A stretch of DNA of 64,000 nucleotides, from positions 3,782,001-3,846,000 of the forward strand of contig NZ_CP013926.1 in the NCBI RefSeq assembly GCF_001562115.1. The letters run 5' to 3'. Under the pieces are notes generated by a model that was given only the letters and a program-made list of their open reading frames with translations, searched no databases and was not told the DNA's origin. The DNA is from Alteromonas stellipolaris (GTDB lineage: Bacteria > Pseudomonadota > Gammaproteobacteria > Enterobacterales > Alteromonadaceae). Made by a program: the position numbers and the translations under genes. Below, one piece after another: positions 54,518 through 62,798 of the stretch (its first letter is position 1; each line of letters begins with the position of its first letter).

Positions 54518-56573
54518 GTGTTGGCACCTTATTTTTCTTATATTTATCAATTTTGCATAGATTGGGATTATCTAGCGTTACGACACATTCAAAGCACTGT
54601 ACGCATTCTGCGTAATCAATACTGCCGTCTTGCTCGATGGCATCTACGCCGCACTTCTTCTGCTTACACAGTTGGCAAGGGTTACCACATTCTTTACGAC
54701 GCTCTAAAAGCTTCACTAAAGGAAAGCGGCCTAAAATCGCTAAACCGGCTCCTAACGGACAAAGGTAACGACAATAGACTTTGTGAATTTTTAAGCTTAA
54801 TCCTAAAAGTAAAAGTGCATAGAGTACGAACGGCCAGTAGCGCACAAAGTAGAGTGTGATAGAGGTTTTAAATGGCTCTATCTCGGCCAGTTTCTCGGCC
54901 AATGTCAGTGAGTAAAACGACGTTGCAACCAAGACAACAAGCACGACATACTTAAGTTTTTGCGCATATTTATGATGTTTTGGCTTTATTCGAATCTGCC
55001 TTATTTTTAACTTTTGTGCAACAACTGCCATAACCTCCTGAAGCGCCCCAAAGGGGCATAACCAGCCACAATAAAGCCCGCGCCCCACAATAAACAACGA
55101 CACAAATACAAAGCACCACAACACAAAGATGACAGGGTCTAGCAAATAGACTTCAATAGAAAAGCCATCGGCCAAATCGAGTAACAATGTATAGATATTG
55201 ACGACCGACAATTGCCCTTGTGCATAGATACCAATAAAGAACAAAACAAAAAGCAGTGATGCCCCTCTGACTGCATGCACCATGCGCGTGTATTTCATAA
55301 GCTTTCGTTGGAAACCAAAGAACAATGACAGCACAATTAAGTAAGTAATTGTAATACTGAGTTCTAGCCACCTGCTTTTCCATAATTGCTGCCAAAGCGG
55401 CATAGCAGTGCTTTGTTGTGCCTCGGAATTCTCCATAAATAGCACGTCAGGTAATAAGAAAGTGTGGTTAAACAGGTGCTCATCTTGCTCCATAAATCGA
55501 GGACTAAAGGGCAAGCTAATGGAGGCCGTCATTTCTTGGTCAAGTGACAGCCCACCTTGTGATTTAATCCTAAGTATCTTTATGGTTTTAAACTCTGGTA
55601 TCGGTTGCTTGAAGCTAGGATCGTAAAAACTATAAAAATCTAGGTCCCTAGCATCAATAGTAAATGCCGATTGGGATAGGCGAAAAAACTCAGGTGCGGT
55701 TTGGGGGATAAATTCATCACTGACAAAACTAAAGCCGTGAGTATTTATTATGAACAAGGCCACTTCGCCTGGTTTCAAGCTTTCTTGTAACCTGGCGTAT
55801 TCATCGTTGCTTAAAAGATTTTTCCCCACAACGGGTATACTAAGAAAGCCGTAATAATGCTCAGAAAATAAAGGTACTTGAGGGTCGGAAAAGGTATTTG
55901 CAGCGTCAACGATTTCGGTGGCAAGGCCATCTAATTCATTACGATAAATGGTTTGTTTTTGGATATAACCGGCTTTTACAAGTTGCTCAAAGGTTAGCGC
56001 TTCAAAATAGTCAGGGTTAATAATGCGTGAGCTCGGTACCACAAAACCATCTAGCTTAGCCCGGGCTACTGCCAATGCCGATGTTACGATGGTATCGTTA
56101 ATGACCAATACTGATACCGTCGCTTTAGTCACACCATCAAAGTAGGTCGCATTCTTGCCTACATGACTCTTGCCCCCAACGACAAAGCGCTCTTTCACGT
56201 TGTGGTTCTTATACTGTGCAATAAAGTCTCTGAGTGACTGCTCTCCCAATCCATGCAAAAAAATAGGTTCACTGTGTTTTTTAATGGTCAGATCGACAAA
56301 ATTACCTTGGGTATCTAGCCCAATTAACACATTAACAGGCTTACCCGAGAAACCAATAAAATCGACAAAATTTTTCGATTCAAATACATACCCTAGCAAT
56401 TGCTGCAATTGATAAACCGGTGTTACGTTGATGTCAGCGTGCTCAGCGCCTACACGGGTAGCGGTAGGAAAAATGCGGTGTACTTCTTCGGGGATCTCAG
56501 TGGCGTCTGACTGCGCGAAGACTAACGATATTGAGGTTATCGCAACAAAAAGGAATAAAAGCGCTTTCAACAT
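54483..56573 (-). CDS. NosR/NirI-like membrane flavo-iron-sulfur protein
   Basis: After a signal peptide (AQSDATE near 22) comes an FMN-binding domain with GVTKATVSV (the Thr where FMN is covalently attached). About six membrane helices follow, with two CxxxCP motifs (CGWLCPFG and CRYLCPLG), then a ferredoxin-like domain with CGNPCQLCKQKKC and CVQCFEC. This is the NosR/NirI layout, which normally moves electrons across the membrane for denitrification enzymes. No nitrite, NO or N2O reductase gene is in this window; here it heads a FIST-kinase operon. The ATG at 56573 (MLKALLFLF) is preferred over the GTG at 56591, which lies in the preceding terminator. Confidence 0.88.
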   Translation of the reverse strand: MLKALLFLFVAITSISLVFAQSDATEIPEEVHRIFPTATRVGAEHADINVTPVYQLQQLLGYVFESKNFVDFIGFSGKPVNVLIGLDTQGNFVDLTIKKHSEPIFLHGLGEQSLRDFIAQYKNHNVKERFVVGGKSHVGKNATYFDGVTKATVSVLVINDTIVTSALAVARAKLDGFVVPSSRIINPDYFEALTFEQLVKAGYIQKQTIYRNELDGLATEIVDAANTFSDPQVPLFSEHYYGFLSIPVVGKNLLSNDEYARLQESLKPGEVALFIINTHGFSFVSDEFIPQTAPEFFRLSQSAFTIDARDLDFYSFYDPSFKQPIPEFKTIKILRIKSQGGLSLDQEMTASISLPFSPRFMEQDEHLFNHTFLLPDVLFMENSEAQQSTAMPLWQQLWKSRWLELSITITYLIVLSLFFGFQRKLMKYTRMVHAVRGASLLFVLFFIGIYAQGQLSVVNIYTLLLDLADGFSIEVYLLDPVIFVLWCFVFVSLFIVGRGLYCGWLCPFGALQEVMAVVAQKLKIRQIRIKPKHHKYAQKLKYVVLVVLVATSFYSLTLAEKLAEIEPFKTSITLYFVRYWPFVLYALLLLGLSLKIHKVYCRYLCPLGAGLAILGRFPLVKLLERRKECGNPCQLCKQKKCGVDAIEQDGSIDYAECVQCFECVVTLDNPNLCKIDKYKKNKVPTRVKNFHPVRAE

Positions 56574-56581
56574 AACAAAAT

Positions 56582-56605
56582 AAGGCAGCACATAAGTGCT
56601 GCCTT
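56582..56605 (-). terminator. Terminator between aldehyde dehydrogenase and the NosR-like gene
   Basis: AAGGCAGCAC (56582-56591) pairs perfectly with GTGCTGCCTT (56596-56605) across a 4-nt loop. On the minus strand it is followed by ATTTTGTT. It falls 10 bp after the aldehyde dehydrogenase stop and just before the NosR-like ATG. Confidence 0.75.
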
Positions 56606-56614
56606 CCCGCTTAA

Positions 56615-58132
56615 TTAAAAGAAGCCAAGTGGGTTGATGTCGTAACTCACCAACAAGTTTTTAGTTTGCTGATAGTGATCCATCATCATTTTGTGAGTTT
56701 CACGGCCTATTCCCGACTTTTTATAACCACCAAATGCGGCATGCGCTGGATAAAGGTGATAACAATTGGTCCACACGCGCCCAGCTTCAATAGCGCGTCC
56801 TACTCTAAAGGCAATGTTCGCGTCTCGGCTCCAAAGGCCGGCACCTAAACCAAAGCTAGTGTTGTTTGCAATTTCAATCGCTTCTTCTTCAGTTTTAAAA
56901 GTTTGTACCGCGATAACGGGGCCAAAAATTTCTTCTTGGAACACACGCATTTGGTTGTGCCCTTTTAGAATAGTGGGCTGAATGTAGTACCCTTTATCTA
57001 AACCTGGTAATTGTTCTTTTTCACCGCCAGTAACAACTTCAGCGCCCTCAGATTTACCTATATCAATGTACTTAAGGATTTTATCGAACTGTTCACTAGA
57101 CGCTTGCGCACCTACCATAGTCTCGGTATCAAGCGGGTTACCACGTTTAATTTTGTGGATTTTTTCAATCACTTTATCCATGAAGGCATCGTAGATATCT
57201 TCATGGATAATTGCCCGTGAAGGACAAGTACACACTTCCCCCTGGTTGAAGTAACCCAATACTAAACCTTCGGCACATTTATCAATGAATTCAGGTTCGT
57301 GATCCATAATGTCTGGGAAGAATAGATTCGGCGATTTACCGCCTAGTTCAACCGTAGATGGAATAAGGTTTTCAGCTGCGCAGCGAAGAATATGTTCGCC
57401 TACTGGTGTTGAACCAGTAAAAGCAATTTTGGCAATTCGCGTACTTGTAGCAAGCGCTTGGCCCGCCTCTGCACCAAAGCCATTTACAATATTCAGCACG
57501 CCCGGCGGTAGTAAGTCTTGAATAAGTTCAGCAAAGACCAAAATAGACACTGGCGTTTGTTCTGCAGGTTTTAACACCACGACGTTACCCGTTACGATAG
57601 CCGGTGCGAGTTTCCACGCCGCCATAAGGAGTGGGAAGTTCCACGGAATGATTTGGCCGACGACACCGTATGGTTCGTGGAAGTGATAAGCCACTGTGTT
57701 CTTATCAATTTCGCCGATAGTACCTTCTTGGCTACGTATACAACCAGCATAATAGCGGAAGTGGTCAGCGGCTAATGGGACGTCTGCGTTAAGCGTTTCG
57801 CGCACGGCCTTACCGTTATCCCATGTTTCCGCTACCGCAAGCATTTCAAGATTAGCTTCAATACGATCGGCTATTTTTAAAAGAATATTTGAACGTTCAG
57901 CGACTGACGTATCCGCCCACCCTTTTTTGGCAGCATGAGCAGCATCAATGGCTAGCTCGATATCTTCAGCAGTAGAACGTGGGATTTGTGCTATATCGCT
58001 GCCATCTACAGGCGACGTAGTGATAAAGTATTCACCTTTAACTGGCGCAACCCATTCACCACCGATAAAATTACCATAACTTTCTTTGAAACTGACTACT
58101 GAACCTTCACTTCCTGGATTTGCGTAAATCAT
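56615..58132 (-). CDS. NAD-dependent aldehyde dehydrogenase (ExaC-like)
   Basis: The 505-residue protein is a full-length [21 protein letters not shown] precedes the cofactor site FTGSTPVGE; catalytic Glu is in ELGGKSPN and catalytic Cys in [11 protein letters not shown]. It is most like the acetaldehyde dehydrogenases (ExaC/AldB class) that take the aldehyde made by PQQ alcohol dehydrogenase to the acid. No signal peptide, so it acts in the cytoplasm. Site F lies 118 bp upstream, which places it in the same regulon as the dehydrogenase. The start ATG at 58132 is the clean one. Confidence 0.93.
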   Translation of the reverse strand: MIYANPGSEGSVVSFKESYGNFIGGEWVAPVKGEYFITTSPVDGSDIAQIPRSTAEDIELAIDAAHAAKKGWADTSVAERSNILLKIADRIEANLEMLAVAETWDNGKAVRETLNADVPLAADHFRYYAGCIRSQEGTIGEIDKNTVAYHFHEPYGVVGQIIPWNFPLLMAAWKLAPAIVTGNVVVLKPAEQTPVSILVFAELIQDLLPPGVLNIVNGFGAEAGQALATSTRIAKIAFTGSTPVGEHILRCAAENLIPSTVELGGKSPNLFFPDIMDHEPEFIDKCAEGLVLGYFNQGEVCTCPSRAIIHEDIYDAFMDKVIEKIHKIKRGNPLDTETMVGAQASSEQFDKILKYIDIGKSEGAEVVTGGEKEQLPGLDKGYYIQPTILKGHNQMRVFQEEIFGPVIAVQTFKTEEEAIEIANNTSFGLGAGLWSRDANIAFRVGRAIEAGRVWTNCYHLYPAHAAFGGYKKSGIGRETHKMMMDHYQQTKNLLVSYDINPLGFF

Positions 58133-58249
58133 AATGACACCTTTTTTGAATGCTTAGCGCGTTAACACGCTGCTAGTTATCGTTTACTGTGTCATTTGAT
58201 AATCGTACTTTTGCAGCCAATCTACCATAATGCGATAGACCGATTTGGC

Positions 58250-58265
58250 TCCTACTTTAGGAGGG
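58250..58265. promoter_or_regulatory. Palindromic site F (TCCTAC-TTTA-GGAGGG), upstream of aldehyde dehydrogenase
   Basis: Dyad with mismatches in the arms, in the gap between the response regulator stop and the aldehyde dehydrogenase start, 118 bp upstream of the latter. A TATGGT-type -10 lies about 22 bp downstream on the minus strand. Confidence 0.65.
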
Positions 58266-58275
58266 GAAAAGAAGT

Positions 58276-58905
58276 CTATGCCTTGCCAATATAGCCATGC
58301 TTGGTGGCAAGCTCGGTAAATTCTGAAGGGGTTGTATTTAACTTTCGCTTTATCACTGTTAGCGCGTTTGACACTGTTTTCACAGACAAGGCTAATTCAT
58401 TGGCAATATCAAAACGGGTTTTCCCCATCGCGGTTGCTATGAAGATTTCGAACTCACGCTTCGTTAATTTTGCCGCAATATCAACATCAGCATTTAACAA
58501 CTGATTAGCCAAATTTACCGCCAATGAACGTTCTATATATTTTTGCCCTTTGGCTACCACTTTTATGGCTGATATAAGCGTATCTGGCGGGCTACTTTTG
58601 CTGATATAACCCATAGCACCTGTTTGCATGGCGCGCTGCAATATAGCGCAATCTTCAAACATACTAAAAAATATGATTTTTAAACTAGGCTGCGAGGCTA
58701 AAAAGTCAGGCGCGAGTAATAAGCCGCTCTCTTTCGCAAGATTAATATCCAGAACCAAGGTGTCGATAGTATGTATTCTAAGTAAATGATGAGTTTGCTG
58801 GCCATCAACGGCTTCTAAAACCGTATATTCAGGCAACATGGCATTTAGCAAAGCTTTATAGCCTTCTCTTACTACTGCGTGGTCATCTACTAGTAAGATA
58901 TTCAT
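58276..58905 (-). CDS. LuxR/NarL-type response regulator of a kinase-regulator pair
   Basis: The 209-residue protein has a receiver domain (LLVDDHAVVREGYKALL; phospho-Asp53 in LVLDINLAKES; GYISKSSPP) and a LuxR helix-turn-helix (LTKREFEIFIATAMGKTRFD, then SVKTVSNALTVIKRKL). Its start overlaps the stop of the kinase gene before it by 4 bp, so it is the partner of that kinase. In Pseudomonas the similar pair next to PQQ dehydrogenase genes (PedS2/PedR2 or ExaD/ExaE) controls alcohol dehydrogenase choice. Orthology is not established here. Confidence 0.92.
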   Translation of the reverse strand: MNILLVDDHAVVREGYKALLNAMLPEYTVLEAVDGQQTHHLLRIHTIDTLVLDINLAKESGLLLAPDFLASQPSLKIIFFSMFEDCAILQRAMQTGAMGYISKSSPPDTLISAIKVVAKGQKYIERSLAVNLANQLLNADVDIAAKLTKREFEIFIATAMGKTRFDIANELALSVKTVSNALTVIKRKLNTTPSEFTELATKHGYIGKA

Positions 58906-60143
58906 GCCACGTTAACCTGGCGCAAGTCTTCAGTTTCCAATAAACATAAAGATAACTGAACCCTTACACCGCCCTCTTTGTGTAATTCTACCGCGCAGGT
59001 AGCACCAATACACCTGGCCCTACTGTGCATAGATGACATGCCAATACTTTCAACGGCATTCCCGTCAAATCCTTTGCCGTCATCTCGAATATTGATAGTA
59101 AGCCCTTGCTCGTCACCGGCTATGTGTACCCATACTTTTGACGCATCAGCATGTTTTACCACATTGTTAATAGCTTCCTGAACAAAGCGATAAATATGAA
59201 TGTCTCGCTCATGCTCTTGGGCAAATTTGTTCAAATTGATAGAAACTTGCCATTCAATTTGAGGGTGGGCTAACTCCTGTTCAAATACCAATTTTTCAAG
59301 GGATTGCTGTAACGATACCCTGTCTAATACTAACGGGTGAAGATGAGCAGTTAAGTGACGAATGGCGTCACTAATTTGCTGGCTCATGGTCTGCACTTTA
59401 TGGGCCGACAACTCAAGAACACTGGGCTCATTTGAATTCACTAAAATATAGGCGTGGGCTTTAATAGTGGTAAGTAGCTGCCCTACATTGTCGTGTAACT
59501 CCCTCGCTAGGTAGCTTCTTTCTTGTTCTTGTAACAGCGCAAGTTTTTTGTCTATTTTAACTAACTGCCTTTCTTTGTTTTGTAGCGAACCTTGAAGGCG
59601 TTGGAATTGCCCAATAACACGCTTTACTTCTTTAATATCACTGTCTTCAAAATCATTCGTCGCTTTGCCATCTACTAGTTGTTGCAAAGCGTCACCTAAT
59701 TGATTTAAGGGCTTCAAACGCTGCGTTACGGCAACCTTAAGCGTAAATAGCAACACGCTTAGCGTTGTAAAAAACAACGCGGCCACTAGCCAAAATAGGT
59801 TCATATTTTGCACCAACTCGGCAGTATCGTGGGCTCTTACCACCAAATATTGATTTTCATGGATGGGGATATAGATAGGTTGATTGTCAGAATGATAATT
59901 AGTAGGCATGGATAACCGACCAGTAAAGCCTGTTACCGATAAATGCGGGCTTTGCTCTGCCACTGCTTTAATATCCTTAGCATTCATATTCGCTTTGAGC
60001 ATCTCTTGCACTTGGTTTAGCGCACTTGATGTTTCATCGCTTATATTTTGGCGAATTTGGAAATAGACCGAACAGGAAAAGACAATAAAACACACGATAA
60101 AGACGGCCACGATGGCACTGGATATTTTCTTAAATCCCGACAT
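58902..60143 (-). CDS. NarX/DesK-type membrane sensor histidine kinase
   Basis: The 413-residue protein has a membrane segment near residues 8-28, a periplasmic part of about 80 residues and a second membrane segment (about 113-137). A HAMP-like linker and coiled coil follow. A HisKA_3 domain with YLARELHDNVGQLLTTI (phospho-His) and an HATPase with QEAINNVVKHA and DDGKGFDG complete the kinase. The periplasmic sensor is small and could detect metal, alcohol or redox state. It is followed by its response regulator with 4-bp overlap. A half-site of the shared palindrome lies about 95 bp upstream. Confidence 0.9.
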   Translation of the reverse strand: MSGFKKISSAIVAVFIVCFIVFSCSVYFQIRQNISDETSSALNQVQEMLKANMNAKDIKAVAEQSPHLSVTGFTGRLSMPTNYHSDNQPIYIPIHENQYLVVRAHDTAELVQNMNLFWLVAALFFTTLSVLLFTLKVAVTQRLKPLNQLGDALQQLVDGKATNDFEDSDIKEVKRVIGQFQRLQGSLQNKERQLVKIDKKLALLQEQERSYLARELHDNVGQLLTTIKAHAYILVNSNEPSVLELSAHKVQTMSQQISDAIRHLTAHLHPLVLDRVSLQQSLEKLVFEQELAHPQIEWQVSINLNKFAQEHERDIHIYRFVQEAINNVVKHADASKVWVHIAGDEQGLTINIRDDGKGFDGNAVESIGMSSMHSRARCIGATCAVELHKEGGVRVQLSLCLLETEDLRQVNVA

Positions 60144-60230
60144 GGCAACACCATAAACACAAAATAGACGTGTCTATGCTAACCATTCATCGTTAACAAA
60201 CACATCCTGCAATAGCGCTGTTTTATTCAT

Positions 60231-60246
60231 TCAAAAGGAGGAGAAG
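60231..60246. promoter_or_regulatory. Degenerate palindrome half-site G upstream of the kinase pair
   Basis: GGAGGA at 60237-60242 is preserved; on the minus strand it reads TTCTCCTCCTTT, as in site D, but the second arm is lost. It is 94 bp upstream of the kinase start. Weak evidence. Confidence 0.35.
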
Positions 60247-60314
60247 ATAGCGGCGGCCAGCTAGATAATCACCCATTTTACCGGTGCTAAGCCGCCAGAA
60301 GTACTTTAGTGAAG

Positions 60315-61139
60315 TTATAAAAATGCTACGAGAGACTCTGACACAGCTTCCGGTTGCTCATCAGTAACCCAATGTGCCGCGCCTTCTATCCATTTGATAG
60401 ACGAATCAGAGATGGTATCCGCTAACATTGGTGCATATTTCGGTTTCTGAAACTCGTCCTTATCACCCCACAGAATCAGTGTTTCATGGGGAAGGTTATG
60501 CAATGCACCCGCTATCGCTTGAGTGTACTCTTTGTTAAGCCTACGCATATTTCGGAAGAAGGCAGACTTCCCTTTTTCATTACTCCACGGCGTAATGTAT
60601 AAATCTATCATCTCTTTAACCGGCACTTTGTCTCCATAAACGCCGTTTGGAATGAAATCTTCAAGAATACCGCTAAACTTTTCCACACTAGTGCTTTCTT
60701 CGAAGCCAGGCTCTAGCATGGGTTCAAATTCGGGAATGGGCCAAGAGTCGAAACAAACGCTGTCAATTAATACTAGCTTGCTCACCTTTTCAGGAGCGTT
60801 CACAGCCATCAATTGTGCCACACCACCACCGATGTCATGCGCCACTACATGTGCGCTAGCTATACCCAAGGCGTCCATCAACTTTAAAATGATTCGACAT
60901 TGCGCGTTAATGGATACATCCACATCAGTTGGCATGTCTGACTCACCATAATTGAGAAGATCGGGGGCAATCACTCTGTGTGTTTGACTAAGAGATGGAA
61001 TTATATTGCGCCAAAGAAATTTGTTAGTCGGTATGCCATGCAAAAGAAACACTGGCACGCCTTCACCAACATCCTGATAGGCAATATTATGACCTTCAAT
61101 TTTAGCGTATTGCGTTTCAACAACCGTATTAGTACTCAT
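60315..61139 (-). CDS. Alpha/beta hydrolase (epoxide hydrolase / haloalkane dehalogenase-like)
   Basis: The 274-residue protein has HGIPTNKFLWRNIIPSL (oxyanion region), the nucleophile elbow VVAHDIGGGVA with Asp as nucleophile, LWGDKDEF for the acid and GAAHWVTDEQPE for the catalytic His. An Asp nucleophile points to haloalkane dehalogenases, epoxide hydrolases or fluoroacetate-dehalogenase-like enzymes rather than esterases. It is cytoplasmic and monocistronic, with AGGAGGG 6 bp before the ATG. The substrate is unknown. Confidence 0.87.
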   Translation of the reverse strand: MSTNTVVETQYAKIEGHNIAYQDVGEGVPVFLLHGIPTNKFLWRNIIPSLSQTHRVIAPDLLNYGESDMPTDVDVSINAQCRIILKLMDALGIASAHVVAHDIGGGVAQLMAVNAPEKVSKLVLIDSVCFDSWPIPEFEPMLEPGFEESTSVEKFSGILEDFIPNGVYGDKVPVKEMIDLYITPWSNEKGKSAFFRNMRRLNKEYTQAIAGALHNLPHETLILWGDKDEFQKPKYAPMLADTISDSSIKWIEGAAHWVTDEQPEAVSESLVAFL

Positions 61140-61825
61140 TAAACCCTCCTAGTTTGTCTGCCATCGCTAATCTGCAAAAAAAGACAAGTTTGCGTCTCTC
61201 ATCTTGTTCTTGCTCACATAATTAGTACCAATGCCGATGAGCGAGAGATCAAAAGTGATTGGTTCGTCGAACTGCAACTACGTTTACAAACTTTTAGTGT
61301 CTAGGGGAAATTGATAAGTGAATATTTATGTCGTCTTTGGAAACCGGGTTCGAAATTTTTTATGAATAATCAGATATGTTAATTCCGAACAGATGAAACC
61401 AGTAAAAAATGAACATTAAATGTTAACCAATTGATAATTTTAAGCGCAAAAAACCATCTCAAATTGTTGACCAATACACCCTATATGCTATAACTAATAG
61501 AAGATAAAATCCTTCAAACCCTTAGTTTTTGAGCGCCTTCGGCTGCAAATAGCATAAATTTAATCTCGTTGGTGCACATAAATATATGATTTGATAAGCC
61601 TCTTTTAACAAATACTTCTGTATTTGTAGAATAAGACGTAGAATATCCTGAATTGATTGTTTTAAATGGTAGGTTTTGTTAGCGGATTTAGCAGAACAAA
61701 CGTAGCTAGGCACCGGTATGCTTGAACCTTTTAAAGCAATTGAATTGTGTTGAACAATAAGTACAATTTAACCGATTAAGTTGTATCTGTTTGTACCTAA
61801 TTATTGCAGTTATAAGGTTTAGTTG
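61140..61825. promoter_or_regulatory. Long AT-rich region upstream of the GntR regulator
   Basis: This 690-bp gap has no convincing gene; a 63-residue minus-strand ORF (61522-61713) has no recognisable content. Two similar elements, TTGGTTAACAT (complement, 61421-61431) and TTGGTCAACAA (complement, 61466-61476), resemble FadR-type GntR half-sites and may be sites for the adjacent regulator. A related TGGTATGACAT lies at 62711-62721, before the lyase gene. Confidence 0.4.
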
Positions 61826-62557
61826 ATGAAAAATCGTCGCATGTTCTGGCATATCGTTGAAAAAATAGAAGCGCAAATCGACGCTGGCCGATATCCCCCT
61901 GGAAGTCGCTTGCCGCCAGAAAGAGAACTTGCTGAAAATTTTGATGTCAGCAGACCAACCATTAGAGAAGCCATTATTGCACTTGAGGTGCGAGGCCGCG
62001 TGGAAGTTAAAGTAAGTTCTGGTGTGTATGTGCTAGACAATCAGCCTCAACAAAGTGAAGTACAACGTATTAGTGCTTTTGAGCTTACTCAAGCGCGCGC
62101 GCTGGTTGAGGGCGAAGCGGCAGCACTGGCCGCGCTTTCAATAACCGATGAAGAGCTTAATAGTCTTAACGACACCCTTATTGCAATGGAAAATGACGAC
62201 GAGCCGGAAAAAGCCGATAGAGAATTCCACTCTATTATCGCCAAGGCTACTCGTAATAACGCGCTGTTGTTATCTATTCAACATTATTGGAAGTTAAGAG
62301 AATCTCAACCTCAAATCATATCGTCGTACAAAAGCGTTTGCGGTACCAGTAGTCAAGACCGGCTAGAAGAGCACAAGCGTATATTTATGGCGTTAAAATC
62401 ACGTGATTCACAAAGCGCGCGAACCGCCATGCATGGACATTTTAATCGATTGATTAATGCTTTATTTGAAGCCTCAGAGGCCAAAGCCTTGGAAGAAATT
62501 AAAAAGAAATCAAGCGAAACCCGAGACCGATACTCTATTACTCATTTAGTCGGTTAA
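61826..62557 (+). CDS. FadR-subfamily GntR transcription regulator
   Basis: The protein has an N-terminal winged helix (IDAGRYPPGSRLPPERELAE followed by FDVSRPTIREAIIALEVRG) and a C-terminal all-helical FCD domain (about 75-235) with an Asp/His-type metal-ligand pattern (DREFHSIIAKATRN, then MHGHFNRLI). FCD-type GntR proteins commonly sense sugar acids. It stands directly before an alginate lyase gene on the same strand, so it probably controls alginate or uronate use. The start is the ATG at 61826; a TTG lies 3 bp earlier. A terminator follows. Confidence 0.9.
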   Translation: MKNRRMFWHIVEKIEAQIDAGRYPPGSRLPPERELAENFDVSRPTIREAIIALEVRGRVEVKVSSGVYVLDNQPQQSEVQRISAFELTQARALVEGEAAALAALSITDEELNSLNDTLIAMENDDEPEKADREFHSIIAKATRNNALLLSIQHYWKLRESQPQIISSYKSVCGTSSQDRLEEHKRIFMALKSRDSQSARTAMHGHFNRLINALFEASEAKALEEIKKKSSETRDRYSITHLVG

Positions 62558-62590
62558 GCCGACAGCTCGAACCTATCACTTAATATTAAG

Positions 62591-62619
62591 CCGTTTAATT
62601 CACCTTAAGCGGTTTTTTT
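62591..62619 (+). terminator. Intrinsic terminator of the GntR gene
   Basis: CCGTTTAA (62591-62598) pairs with TTAAGCGG (62605-62612), with one G-T pair, followed by seven T. Confidence 0.88.
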
Positions 62620-62798
62620 ACGTCTGTACAACCCTCCTTCTAGAAAATATTCAGTAACCAAAACCTTCACACCAGCAGACTTACCAAAGTGTAAGAATAA
62701 TAAAAAATTTTGGTATGACATAAGTGTTGGATAAAACTATCCACGCGCTTATACTTGAAACTTATTAATTACATTGCGTTTACATTAAGGAGTGCGCT

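Noticed and set aside
61522..61713. 63-residue minus-strand ORF upstream of the GntR gene
   Set aside because: No ribosome-binding site, no known motif, AT-rich region; not enough to call a gene.
62632..62652. CCCTCCTTCTAGAAAATATTC as another copy of the shared palindrome
   Set aside because: Only one arm is preserved, the centre has an extra base, and the adjacent alginate lyase gene has no link to alcohol oxidation.
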